Assembly: GCF_963678635.1 (NCBI RefSeq)
Contig: NW_026971177.1
Span: forward strand, 1-51,110
DNA length: 51,110 bases
Direction of reading: 5' to 3'
Source of the DNA: Symsagittifera roscoffensis
Taxonomy: Eukaryota; Xenacoelomorpha; Acoela; Convolutidae
The notes under the pieces are model-generated. The model was given only the letters and a program-made list of their open reading frames with translations. It was not told the origin of the DNA and did not search any database. Made by a program: the position numbers and the translations under genes. This document shows, piece by piece, positions 19,500-28,939 of the stretch; the stretch's first letter is position 1; every line of letters starts with the position of its first letter.

Positions 19500-20215
19500 G
19501 TAACGGTTGTTCCACTTTCGCTATGCCCAACCGTTCTGATTGGTCCTTACACTCCTATCTCAAGCGTTCTATCTCTTCTACTTGCTCCTTGTTGCTGTCC
19601 TTAAACGGTGGCCTCCACATGTCTCTATCTTCTTGAACTCTGGCCAAGTTTTTCCTTACTCGGATTACATGCATCAGCTCGTACAGCTCCCTCCCGAGGA
19701 TAAATCAACCCCGGTTTGCGTCCTTCACTGAAAGCAAGAATTCTTTCACTTCCCTGTCCACTAGTAAAAGTCTTAATCTTGTCAAGGGACACAACTGAAT
19801 CTTCAGGTTCCACATGCTGCTTTTCCGTCGCCCTCATCACCACGAAGCATAAACGCTTCCCTGGTATCTCCACAGCTGCCGGTGGTTAAGCTGCTACACC
19901 CCCTATTTCTACTCCATGTTTTTGTACTCTCTCCTGAAGTCAGCTGCTAATGCTGTTCTAAAACTCATATCAGCATTGATTGCTATCGCACACATCCTAT
20001 CTGTAAGTATAAAATCGCAATTTGTTAGCATTATGCTACTCGAGTAACCACTCGGCAGGTTAAAATATGACCCTACCAATCTCCTATGTTGGGTTTCTTG
20101 GGGCCCTCAGCTGTTTCTCCCGCAATTTTTTTTTCCTAATTGTTTTTCAGTTTGGGTAAGTCCTACCCCAATTCCCGCACAAAAATATCCATTGACATCG
20201 AACAAAGTAAGATCA
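19500..20215 (-). pseudogene. Remnant of polyprotein C-terminus (macro-like domain)
   Basis: Near 20160-20200 a piece matches the F-V-R-G-V-G-V-G-L segment of the intact copy (about residue 2345). At 19625-19873 the frame containing P-G-K-R-L-C-F-V-V matches P-G-K-Y-L-C-F-L-V, and an overlapping frame contains R-E-L-Y-E-L-M-H-V-I against R-E-L-Y-A-I-L-H-V-V. Two frames are needed, so at least one indel lies inside. A charged helical stretch follows toward 19500. The fact that this domain is shared by both subfamilies shows it is an old part of the element. Confidence 0.65.
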
Positions 20216-20226
20216 TTTAGCAAATT

Positions 20227-21400
20227 TTAAGTTGAGATTACAAAGTTATTGATCTCTTGATGACGTCTTATCACGTCTCTTACATAGACTTCTGGCGATG
20301 CCCTCTTGCCTTCAAACTCAGGGTAACAGAAAATCAAGGGCAGAGATTTTTCATGCCCATTCAACATGATGTGCGGACTAATCCCTGTAGTGGAGTGTTG
20401 CGTACTGTTGTAAGCTCTTATTACTTGTGGCAAATATCTGTCTCAATCAGTCGTATATCGGGAACAGTACACTCTGAACACCGACACCAGAGTTCAGTTT
20501 TGTCTTTCTACTAAGCTATTCGTCAGAGGCTGGTGCGTCGTAGATTGAGCCTGGGATACATTAGAAAATCTCATGAGCTCCATTGTAAGTTGTACTAAAA
20601 GAGTAGTTCCATTTTCTGTCTGGAATGTCATCGGACATCAATGTCTAGCTATCCAAGTGTTGATCAGATGATCGCAAGTCTCTTCGGCTGAGGCCGTTAT
20701 GCAGAGAACGGCTTCTGCACACCTGTCGAAGTCATCGATCATCACTAAGACCTGACTATAGCCACTGTCTGTCATACATATCTCTGATGATCAATTTGTG
20801 CCATTTCTTTGAATTCGGGCGACTCGAATGATTGCAATGGGAATTGTAATTTCCTAGGATCTTTCAACTCTTGGCATGACAAACATGCCGTCACCCACTT
20901 GTCGCATGCCTTCTTCATCCCAGGCCATTCAAAGCGTTTCAAGACTCTCTGGTACAATTTATCAATCGATTGATGGCCATATGATCATGTGACCGGAATA
21001 TTAATTCCGTCTGATAGAGTTGCGGCAGCACTATCGCACTATATTTGTACAGGAAGTTATAATATTCTTTCCTTTTGCAAACAACGGTTCCATCCTTATT
21101 CAGATGTAACCGCCCCCCTTTTTCTTTCTCTTTCGTCTGGTGCCTCATTTTCGATCCATCAATGTCAAGCTATTTGTCATACGGTCTTTTTTTCGCTCTT
21201 AGTAAGATCTAGAGTCTGTTTTTTGCCTTCAAATATGTCTTCATGTCGCTCTGAAGACTTTGTAGGTCATTGGGCTGATGTGCGTCATCTTCCATCTTAA
21301 CGCACCAATATTTTGCCAATGGCTTTGTCTCCTGCTTGAATGGTTCTAGGTCAATCCTGACTGCTTTCTTCTGCGGTAATAGGCTCGTCATTTTGACACC
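20227..21400 (-). pseudogene. Integrase remnant
   Basis: Minus-strand frames at 20939-21148 and 20772-20957 carry the zinc-finger region: a histidine block, then F-E-W-P-G-M-K-K-A-C and A-C-L-S-C, parallel to the intact copy. They run on to the Q-I-D-H-Q that holds the first catalytic Asp. The frame at 20227-20433 matches the region after the catalytic Glu (A-Y-N-S-T-Q-H-S-T-T-G-I-S-P). Between them the D and E motifs are scrambled by indels. A frame at 21209-21391 matches the segment just upstream of the zinc finger. Non-functional. Confidence 0.8.
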
Positions 21401-22335
21401 GCTATCTTCTCCAAGTCATCTGCAGAGTTATCAAAGACTCTCTCACTCAAGAACAGGTAGCGATCACTATCAGGTCTTGATACTATCAAGTCTCATGTTC
21501 GAGTCTCCACTATCAAGGTTTGTATCCACTAGCAAGGTGTGTATCTCAGTCAGATTCTGACGTTTACGATCTGTTCATCCATGTAACTTCCCCGGAAAAA
21601 CAATTTGTCAGGAAAAAGTTGTGTCCATCTACGTATCCGCTTCCTTCAGTGTCCGACTGCCCGGACAAATTTTCTTGCTCCGAGAGTTTTGACTCGACTA
21701 CTATCAATCCTTGTTCAGGCGTCTCAAAAGTCACGGTTTTCTTCTGCGTCTCGATCTCCTGCTCCTCAATCTTGCAAGATGTTCTCATTAAAACGCTTTG
21801 AGGATTTGAGGAAGCTAGTTGCTGAAGTACTGTCCTGCAATCGCATTCATTTTCTTTGAGCTGACGTCTTGATGGTTTTATCCGTACTTTCTCACCAACC
21901 GTCAACGATGCCGTGGCTGCTGCCCATTGAGGATAATCTCTGGTCATTTCTTTCTATATTAAACCACTCAGCATCCGCCTCAACTCTGGTGTGCCCTGCA
22001 GCGTTTTGTCCATTATTGAGATCGCTATCATTGACCGCAGCAACAAGTCCAAGGGCACCGGGTCCTTTTCGGATAAAGTCTTAATGTCTGCCTCTTTTTC
22101 TACCGTTAATTCAGTGCGTCCAAGACATGATAGCCTGAGTTATCCAACCGTCTCATCAGGGGACGTGCTTCGTAGGTCTATTTGTCAAAAACCGAGAACC
22201 TTTCCTCTATTTCCGCCTGATTGGCCCGCTTCTGTTCTAACCTTTCATAAAACTCAGTTTTCTTGCTATGGCTGTCAGCATTCTGCTGCTTGTCATGCAT
22301 CCTGTGTTCGATTATCATATGGTAGCCATCCAACC
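21401..22335 (-). pseudogene. Remnant of the acidic linker between RNase H and integrase
   Basis: A minus-strand frame at 21564-21947 is rich in Glu, Ser and Thr. It contains K-K-T-V-T-F-E, comparable to K-K-K-V-T-F-K-E in the linker of the intact copy (around residue 1520). The rest is too diverged to align by eye. Confidence 0.5.
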
Positions 22336-22339
22336 TAAC

Positions 22340-22720
22340 TTTCCACATAACTCTGGTCCATCAAATACGTTTTCAACGAGGATAAGTCTCAGTTGTCCAC
22401 CCGCAACTTAAAAGGAGCGCTCCCGAAGTAGGCGCAATACTCATCCAAGAACGTGACAACCGCAAACATATCTGCTTTTGGCGCTCCGTATTTCATCTCA
22501 GTGTCGCTCAATACCTTACTGCCGTATTCACTGGGACGGAGACCTGTTCTCTCATTCCATTCTTGCTCCTGAAGCAGTATTCCGGAAATGGCTAACTTTG
22601 ACTCATCAACTTTTCTCTGTGGGCATGCCTAGCACTGGCGCTTCGCACAGCTCCCGCTTTATATTCTCGAAGGCTTCCTGAGCTTTTTCCATCCTTTCGA
22701 ATTTCTTCCCCTCGTTGCGC
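22340..22720 (-). pseudogene. RNase H remnant
   Basis: The minus strand reads S-K-V-L-S-D-T-E-M-K-Y-G-A-P-K-A as in the intact copy, but the following active-site Glu position reads Asp (A-D-M-F against A-E-M-F). The R-V-D-N motif is followed directly by a TGA stop. Inactive. Confidence 0.75.
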
Positions 22721-22721
22721 A

Positions 22722-23830
22722 TCAGCTGCCGCATTGGGTAAACTTTGTCTGCGTACCCCTTAAGAACTCTCGATAATATTTTGTGAATCTTAAGAAGCGC
22801 ATCAGCTGTGTGTCGATTTTGGGGGCTTTCCGCGTTAACGCAGCCTTCGCCGCATCTAGATCCGGCCTCAAGCCATGCTTATCCACTATTTCTCCTAGGT
22901 AATTTTTCGAGTCCCTAAGAATCTTACAATTCGAGGGTTTGAACTTCAAAGCAGCTCTCTTCATGCAGTCAAAAACTTCATCAGTTTTTCAATAAGGTCA
23001 CTCAAAGTAGCTGTCGCTATCACTACATCATCCACGTAGCACATCACGAGTTTCCCATACTTCTGTATTATGCTAGTCAAGGCCTGAGCCATGAGTTTTT
23101 GAAATTTCGCCGTCGCGTTGCGCAAGCCGAAGGGCATCCTCTTCTACTGTTACAAGCCTAACTCGCACGTAAATCTTGTGTTCTCTCTATCTTGCTTCCG
23201 CAAGGGAACCTGCCAAAAGACAGGACCCAGATCCAATGTAGTGAAAAACTTGGCATCTCCAAGGTTCGAGAGGCTCTCGTTAAGGCGTGTTATAGGGTAA
23301 GCGTCCTTTTTGCTCACCGCGTTTAATAAACGAAAGTCGCATCACAATCTCAGCTGTCCTCCTTTCTTCTTGGCCTTGATGACCCCACTAGCGGAAGGTG
23401 ACTTTGAGGATTCTATCATGTCATACTCGAGCAGCTGTTCTATTTCCGCTCGGCACCCCTCCGATATCTGTGGTTTCAGTCGCCTCGCTCCTTCCCATAA
23501 GAGGACGGCGCCTTCTTCTAGTTCGATCTCGTGCTCGACGAATCGACGACAACCAATATCCGCTTCAAATTTAAAAAACGTCTACGCGCTCCGAATTGAA
23601 ACTACCCTTACCAAGTCAAACTCTCTCTCCTCTGTGTTGCCTCATAAATTCACAACTTTCAGTAAAACCGGCTTGTTAGACTCCAATTCAAACGACAAGG
23701 GGAAATCCGGAAAGCTCGAACAGCTCGATAAGCCATCATCAGTTTCAGATCTCATTGAAAACATTTTATTCTATCATTTCCATTCATTATTCCTTTTTGA
23801 AACCAGATCCGTATTAGCGTGAGTTGGACA
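22722..23830 (-). pseudogene. Reverse transcriptase remnant with intact YVDD
   Basis: The Y-V-D-D-V-V motif is preserved near 23024-23035. The frame at 22722-22964 matches the RT thumb/connection (Y-L-G, then V-D-K-H-G-L-R-P-D). Sequence up to about 23830 corresponds to the region before the RT core. Several frame changes separate these parts. Confidence 0.8.
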
Positions 23831-24079
23831 GGCCTTTATTCGACGATTTTTCAGGCTTGGCGTTTCTCATAGTCCGTCCTCATTGGCAAAGCGTAGCCAA
23901 GTTTCTTTCCACGCTACACACAGCTTGTTTCGTGTGATCGAAAAGCTCCGGTATAGAAAGCTGAACTTTGAGTGATTGGGCTTGGTATCAGGCAAAACTG
24001 TTTACTGTCACTCAATGAATTTATTTTCTATTTTTAAAAATAATTACTACAGCCTGCCTAGGCAGTAATTTAATTTCTG

Positions 24080-24480
24080 TCTAAAAAAGTTGGTATCTTT
24101 TCTCCTCATTTATTATGCTATTTACTGGTCTTTTAACATACTTCCTGTCTGGGTTCCTAATCCTTATCAATCCATTATTAAGGTCATTCATCACGTCAAA
24201 GTTCCTGACGAAGTCATACCTCAAGATGAACTGATCGAGTCATCTAGGTTCTCCACCACAAGAAAAATTATCCAGAGGATCCATCCTCCCAGCTGGAGGT
24301 CTGTTATTGGTGTTCTCCCAGCCACGTAGATGGCTCCGCAGTTGGCGGTTGCCAATCTTAACAAGTCCTCCCTGGTGAAACCCATCCTTTCCCTCGTCTT
24401 TATCGGTATTAAACTCACTACTGCTCCTGTTTCTAGGATTCCTGTTACCCCTATCTTCCAACGGCGCCAAGCAGATGTGC
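24080..24480 (-). pseudogene. Protease remnant with altered active site
   Basis: A minus-strand frame reads L-E-T-G-A-V-V-S-L-I-P where the intact copy has L-D-T-G-A-V-L-S-V-I-P. The catalytic Asp is therefore Glu here. Downstream A-G-R-T-P-I-T and V-V-E-N-L-D-D match the intact protease. Non-functional. Confidence 0.8.
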
Positions 24481-25084
24481 AGTCACATCTGCTTCGTATC
24501 TAATGTGTGAAGTATCTTGTTCCATCATGGGGTCATAACCAATTCCCGACCCAAATATATCTGTCCTTTTTGGTCATTGTCACTCGTGACGTAGGTCTTA
24601 GTATAAATACTAGCCCCATCCACGTTGAGCATCACCTGATATGGTCACTAGTCTTCCACGTAACGACCATGAAGCATCACGGTTCGCGTGCCACCCGTTA
24701 AAAAGGAGGCTCGAACAGCTTTCAATTCAGTGCGCGACTCTGCTTGTCACAGATAGTCTGCATAAATGCCCAAATGCATCATTGTGAGTTATGAAGGTTC
24801 ACTCAGATTACTGATTAGCTCAGGCCACGCCACCGAGATGGCCGACTGTATCTTGCTGCCTTGTGGCACCATCCCGAATGTCTGTCCGGAGATCACATGC
24901 AACTTCGTTCATAAACTGCCTGTTGCTTTCGTTTTGTTCCATCACGGATGCTTCAAAGGCGTTGAGTTGATCTTAAGTTATCCCGTTTTCCAGTACCAGC
25001 TTGATCTTTTGTTCAATTTCCGTTGTTGCCAAGTCCTGATGAACCCTGTTCAGGGCATCTCATGCCGTTGATTTATACTCAATT

Positions 25085-25345
25085 TTGATAACGTTAGCTG
25101 CGGTTTTGGGCTCCATCCCACTCGTTTCTTCAAGCACGGCCTGCACTTTCTTCGTAGCCAGCTCTGGTGGTTTCTCTGTCCTCCTCGCTTCCGCCTCGCT
25201 CATGAGCCGTGCCAGTTTGGCCATAAGGCCTGAAAAAGCCTCCTCATGCCTTAGGTGCTTGATGTCCGCTATATCATTCCAAAATTGTGGATAATCGGAC
25301 TTGAAATTACCCTCCAGTTTGCAGAAGAAACACTTAGGACAGCGT
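25085..25345 (-). pseudogene. Gag zinc-knuckle remnant and truncation point
   Basis: The minus strand reads C-F-F-C-K-L-E-G-N-F-K-S-D-Y, against C-F-F-C-N-Q-E-G-H-F-R-M-D-C in the intact copy: the His and the last Cys of the second knuckle are lost. A Lys/Glu-rich tail follows, as in the intact gag. Homology stops at about 25345. Confidence 0.75.
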
Positions 25346-26846
25346 ATCTCTATTTTATGTACAACAATTGTAGTATAAACAACTGGAATTTTTTGAAATA
25401 ATCGACTAAAAGATATTCTGTCAAATCTAGAATTAGTATTTGTATCAAATTCAAAGTAGTAATCGAAAAAATGTTCATTATCTTCAATTGTGGTTTCACA
25501 GGCTCTTCCATTGTTTTGTTTTTTACTGATCGACCACTCAACCTGAGTTAACTCTTTTAAATAAAACTTTCTTGATACACTTGGCAGTACTCTTTTTTTC
25601 TAAAACCTCCTCTCCATCTTTTTAACAAAATTATTAAAGTTTCTGTGTTTCGATACAAATTAAAACTATGTATGAGTCATCGCGATTTCCCTAATGGAAG
25701 TAGAAACAATTATGAAAGTTTTTTGTGATTTTTCCCTGTATGGAAATTGCGTAGGCGTTACTATTTTTATATAAATCTGCAAAAATTATTCTTGACAATG
25801 GCAGCTGCTATTTGTCAAGTTCTTCCCAGTTTTTATTCAGATTAAAATATTAAATCATTGATTATTTCTGTTTCCAACGATTTTTACGAAAAATAAATTG
25901 TAATCGAAGATTTCTCCGTGTCTACTCACAATTTTTTTTGTTCCTTGGGAGGTTGAAAGTTTCAATTAATTTTAAAAGGAACATCTTTTAGCCAAAATCT
26001 TCAGAGATTAGACAATTATCAATACATATATCAAGAAATTCATTGTCTTTTCACTTTGGACCAACACAGATTCTATTCAAGTTTTGTCACATCAAGTGAG
26101 GAAGTACTCAATCAGGCTAATTGCGGAACGCAGCACCACTTACAATGGAAAAGAGCTGAAAAAACACCAAGCGTATCAAGTAAACAACTCGTTCGAAAAA
26201 ATTTCATAAAACACTATCTAAATTCTAATCAAAAACTTGCATCTACGCAAACTCTGGGCTCAGCAATTCTAGACAGAATTCAAAAGAATCAACACTTAAA
26301 ATTTGAATCTGATTTGTTCAAATTAATTGATCGTTTTATTGATGGTTATGACTCAGTAAATAGTGAGCGTGTCAATTTTTCTAATAATTTTTGATTATTT
26401 CTTCATAAAGTTTTTCTCAAATTTGTTTTATTTCAATTCAAAAGCTTTTCAGTGAATACATTTATGTTATTTTTTCTACAAGATGCAAAAAAGTAATCAT
26501 TTTTTAACAGATATTACTTCCTTCCTCTTATTGTTAAATTATTGGTTAACAATTATCAGTATTGATGACTTTGAGTGCTATTTCTTATCATAGTTAATTG
26601 TTTTTGTGAGTTTTTTGATCAATTTACATGCAGAAAACTGAATTTTTTGATGATCAAAGTTAGAACAAGGAAGTTCATCAATTTTAATTTTCAACAGTGC
26701 AAGAAACTCTTGTTACAATTTTCTGTAAAATGCGAAAACATTTAACGAAATTTTTCTTAATTTGCGAGATTTTCTTTGTTTTTTTTAACAAGTGTGCAAA
26801 AAATATTATGAAAGTTTTTGCAATTCGCAAAAGTTGTACAAATTTT
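25346..26846. other. AT-rich region between decayed element and env frame
   Basis: This should contain the 3' end of the env-bearing element, but I found no stretch repeated in the corresponding 5' flank (41681-43340), so no LTR can be called. Apart from the possible exon at 26056-26394, nothing is recognised. Confidence 0.5.
26056..26394 (+). CDS. Unrecognised 112-codon open frame, possibly an exon
   Basis: The frame runs on the strand opposite to the surrounding element. It is mostly polar with many Gln, Asn, Ser and Lys and has no low-complexity run, signal peptide or membrane segment. A CAACACAG at 26062-26069, near the start, could be a splice acceptor. I recognise no family. It could be a chance frame in AT-rich DNA, a host exon, or part of the element's 3' region. 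Confidence 0.2.
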   Translation: MDQHRFYSSFVTSSEEVLNQANCGTQHHLQWKRAEKTPSVSSKQLVRKNFIKHYLNSNQKLASTQTLGSAILDRIQKNQHLKFESDLFKLIDRFIDGYDSVNSERVNFSNNF

Positions 26847-27146
26847 TTAACAAATATCGAGAATTTCATTTTTTAGTGTAACAAAGCTAAAAATATTTAT
26901 AGGTGAAATATCTTGTGGTCGGTATTTTTCACCGTTTAGATATATATAGTCTTTAATGTCTTTAAAATATCCGCTATAGTCTTGTGTATAAATATCTGCA
27001 AATCCTGCTGTTTCGGCAAGTTTGCGTAAGTTTTGGTCAATTGATTGTCTTTGTATCGTGTCCATTTGTGTTAATAATTCTTGGAATTGTTGTGTTCTAA
27101 TGTGATGTTGTATATCGGATTTTGAATATATTCCAATTGATTCCAA
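26847..27146 (-). pseudogene. Shifted-frame continuation of the envelope-like protein
   Basis: A 99-codon frame overlaps the last 76 bases of the envelope frame in another phase. It looks protein-like (acidic/aromatic, with Y-S-G-Y-F-K-D-I-K-D-Y-I-Y) and gives a more natural continuation than the abrupt Asn-rich end of the main frame. A one-base frameshift near 27100-27140 is the simplest explanation. Neither frame shows a convincing C-terminal membrane anchor, so the anchor may have been lost or lies in the decayed AT-rich sequence below 26847. Confidence 0.5.
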
Positions 27147-28939
27147 TTAATTGGGTTTCGAACAATAGCTCTAATGCTTTCAGGTGAAAATTTTTTGAGT
27201 GATTGCATTAATGTGGGATATGGAGTAAGAAGATAATATTTATCTTCATCAGGGTTCAGTTGAACTACATTGTGGCTATTTTCTGATCCACATGGGACTG
27301 CGGTATCCCAGAAATAGGTTCGTCTTGAAAGTGTGTCAACGAAATGTACTTTATTTTTATAAAAGATAGGGATTCTTTTATAGCATCGTTTATCTTCAAA
27401 AACATATAGTGGTGATACTTTTTTGGTACAGGTATAAAACCATAAAATGTTTCCTTCATAATCTAAAAAATTTGATCTATTTCCTGATAATAAATATCCT
27501 GCGTAGGGTATTTTTAATACTGCTAGTGCAAGTGATTGTAGGATTTGTGTCCTTTCTAATTCGCATAGCTGGTGAAGTGTTTCTAATTCAGATAGTGACA
27601 TTTCTTGAAAAATTCGGCTAATTGTATAGTCTAATTTCATATCTAGGTGAATATCATAGTGGATGTTACCGAAATATGTACTATTCATTAGTGATACTTC
27701 TTGTAAACGTGTGCTTCTAGTGTCATGGGGCTTTAGATGTCCACCAGGTTGATTTTTACTCTTTTGAAAATCAACTGGTATATATGATGTTCCTTCGTTT
27801 ATAGGGTGACTTGTGGCGTATGGGTCGATTTTTACTTTTCCAGTGGTCATGTCGAATCCTTTTTCGTATTCAACTAATATCTCGGAGTATTGTGTTTTGT
27901 GAAGTGGATTTCTGTATTTACATGCAAGTTCTGTTTCTTGATATATTTGAAAACGTGTCAATTTATTTTCTATATTGTGTATGTTTCTAAAATTAGAACT
28001 TTTTCTTCGTGACGGATGGACTTGGTCGTATGGAATTGATTGTATGAAATATTTTTCGTGAAATTTTATCATACGAGCGTGTATTTTTGCTACTTGAAAT
28101 GTTGTACATGTGTCTTCAGGGAACCAAACAATTGTTGCTTGTGTTCGTGTTGTAGGGTCACAATAGCCTTGGTCGTTTTTACAAGGTAATCTAATTCCTT
28201 GATAGATCATTGTGTTGTCTGATAAATCGTGTGTGAGTTGTATTTTTTCGAGTTGTATTTTCCAATCAAAAAACATGATTTCTTGATATCCTTTATTTTT
28301 TGTGTCTGCTTTGCAGTTTGATGGGTCATTTATACCAATGTGTGGTATCCAGTGTTTATCGTGTATATCATAAGTTAATCTTCCGTGTGCGCCGTTGTAT
28401 GGGTATTTTTCATCTAATTTTATATGTCCTTGATATCTTTCAAGTTCTGCTTGATGTACAGAATCTGCAAAAACTTGGAAATATACTAATTTTCTATCAG
28501 TGTTTTTATTTCTTGTGATATTGAGTCTTAGTAACTCGTTTTTACAATCTTCGGGATTGAGATGTAGAAGTCGTTCGATATTACTTTGGTAGAATGATTC
28601 GTGGTCAAGTCGGTTTTTATTTCCATTTGAGACTTGTGAACAATGTACTTTCTTTTCGGAAAATGTCGCTGTGAATTTATATCCTTTAACTGTTGTTGCT
28701 CGGGCTTTTGAATAAAGTGTCGCTATTACATTTGTTGTTTTTATAGCTTGTGGTTCTGTTTCGCATTGTGATACTTGATTTATTGCATATTTGTGTAATG
28801 TTTTTTGTTCGTTTTCGTCACAATCGTAATGTGTTACTAATAAATCTTGGGTTCCTGTGCGGGGGGAAGGGTTTATGTTTTCATTTGAGGTTATTAGAAA
28901 AAGGAGTTGGAGAAAAATTAAAATTTTTAGAATATACAT
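27071..28939 (-). CDS. Envelope-like glycoprotein of the second retroelement
   Basis: A 622-residue frame lies downstream of pol, the position of env in envelope-bearing Gypsy elements. Residues 1-18 are a hydrophobic signal peptide. The ectodomain has many Cys and several N-linked glycosylation sequons (for example N-S-T near 415). The Cys/His pattern in the first 130 residues reminds me of the glycoproteins shared by chuviruses and invertebrate retroelements, but that assignment is from memory and tentative. An envelope protein would mediate receptor binding and membrane fusion, allowing cell-to-cell spread. No transmembrane anchor is seen in this frame; the end is probably frameshifted into 27146-26847. 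The start ATG overlaps the end of the preceding Pro/Ser/Thr-rich frame by 13 bases. Confidence 0.6.
   Translation of the reverse strand: MYILKILIFLQLLFLITSNENINPSPRTGTQDLLVTHYDCDENEQKTLHKYAINQVSQCETEPQAIKTTNVIATLYSKARATTVKGYKFTATFSEKKVHCSQVSNGNKNRLDHESFYQSNIERLLHLNPEDCKNELLRLNITRNKNTDRKLVYFQVFADSVHQAELERYQGHIKLDEKYPYNGAHGRLTYDIHDKHWIPHIGINDPSNCKADTKNKGYQEIMFFDWKIQLEKIQLTHDLSDNTMIYQGIRLPCKNDQGYCDPTTRTQATIVWFPEDTCTTFQVAKIHARMIKFHEKYFIQSIPYDQVHPSRRKSSNFRNIHNIENKLTRFQIYQETELACKYRNPLHKTQYSEILVEYEKGFDMTTGKVKIDPYATSHPINEGTSYIPVDFQKSKNQPGGHLKPHDTRSTRLQEVSLMNSTYFGNIHYDIHLDMKLDYTISRIFQEMSLSELETLHQLCELERTQILQSLALAVLKIPYAGYLLSGNRSNFLDYEGNILWFYTCTKKVSPLYVFEDKRCYKRIPIFYKNKVHFVDTLSRRTYFWDTAVPCGSENSHNVVQLNPDEDKYYLLTPYPTLMQSLKKFSPESIRAIVRNPINWNQLEYIQNPIYNITLEHNNSKNY

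Larger units (their letters stand above)
18473..25345 (-). pseudogene. Decayed relative of the giant Gypsy element, opposite orientation
   Basis: Read on the minus strand, short frames in the same order as the intact polyprotein can be recognised: second zinc knuckle, protease, RT, RNase H, acidic linker, integrase, macro-like C-terminus and then a piece like the start of the accessory protein. They are broken by many stops and indels. The 5' part, including the first knuckle, is missing and homology starts abruptly at about 25345, which abuts the env-bearing element. Protein divergence from the intact copy is considerable even in conserved blocks, so this is a different, older subfamily and not a recent duplicate. 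No LTR was found. Confidence 0.85.

Noticed and set aside
23310-23822. 170-codon + strand frame
   Set aside because: Antisense of the decayed pre-RT region; the minus strand carries the recognisable protein homology.
26684-26869. 61-codon Lys/Ile/Phe-rich minus-strand frame after env
   Set aside because: It has the composition expected from AT-rich non-coding DNA, with no protein-like complexity and no clear link to the env frame.
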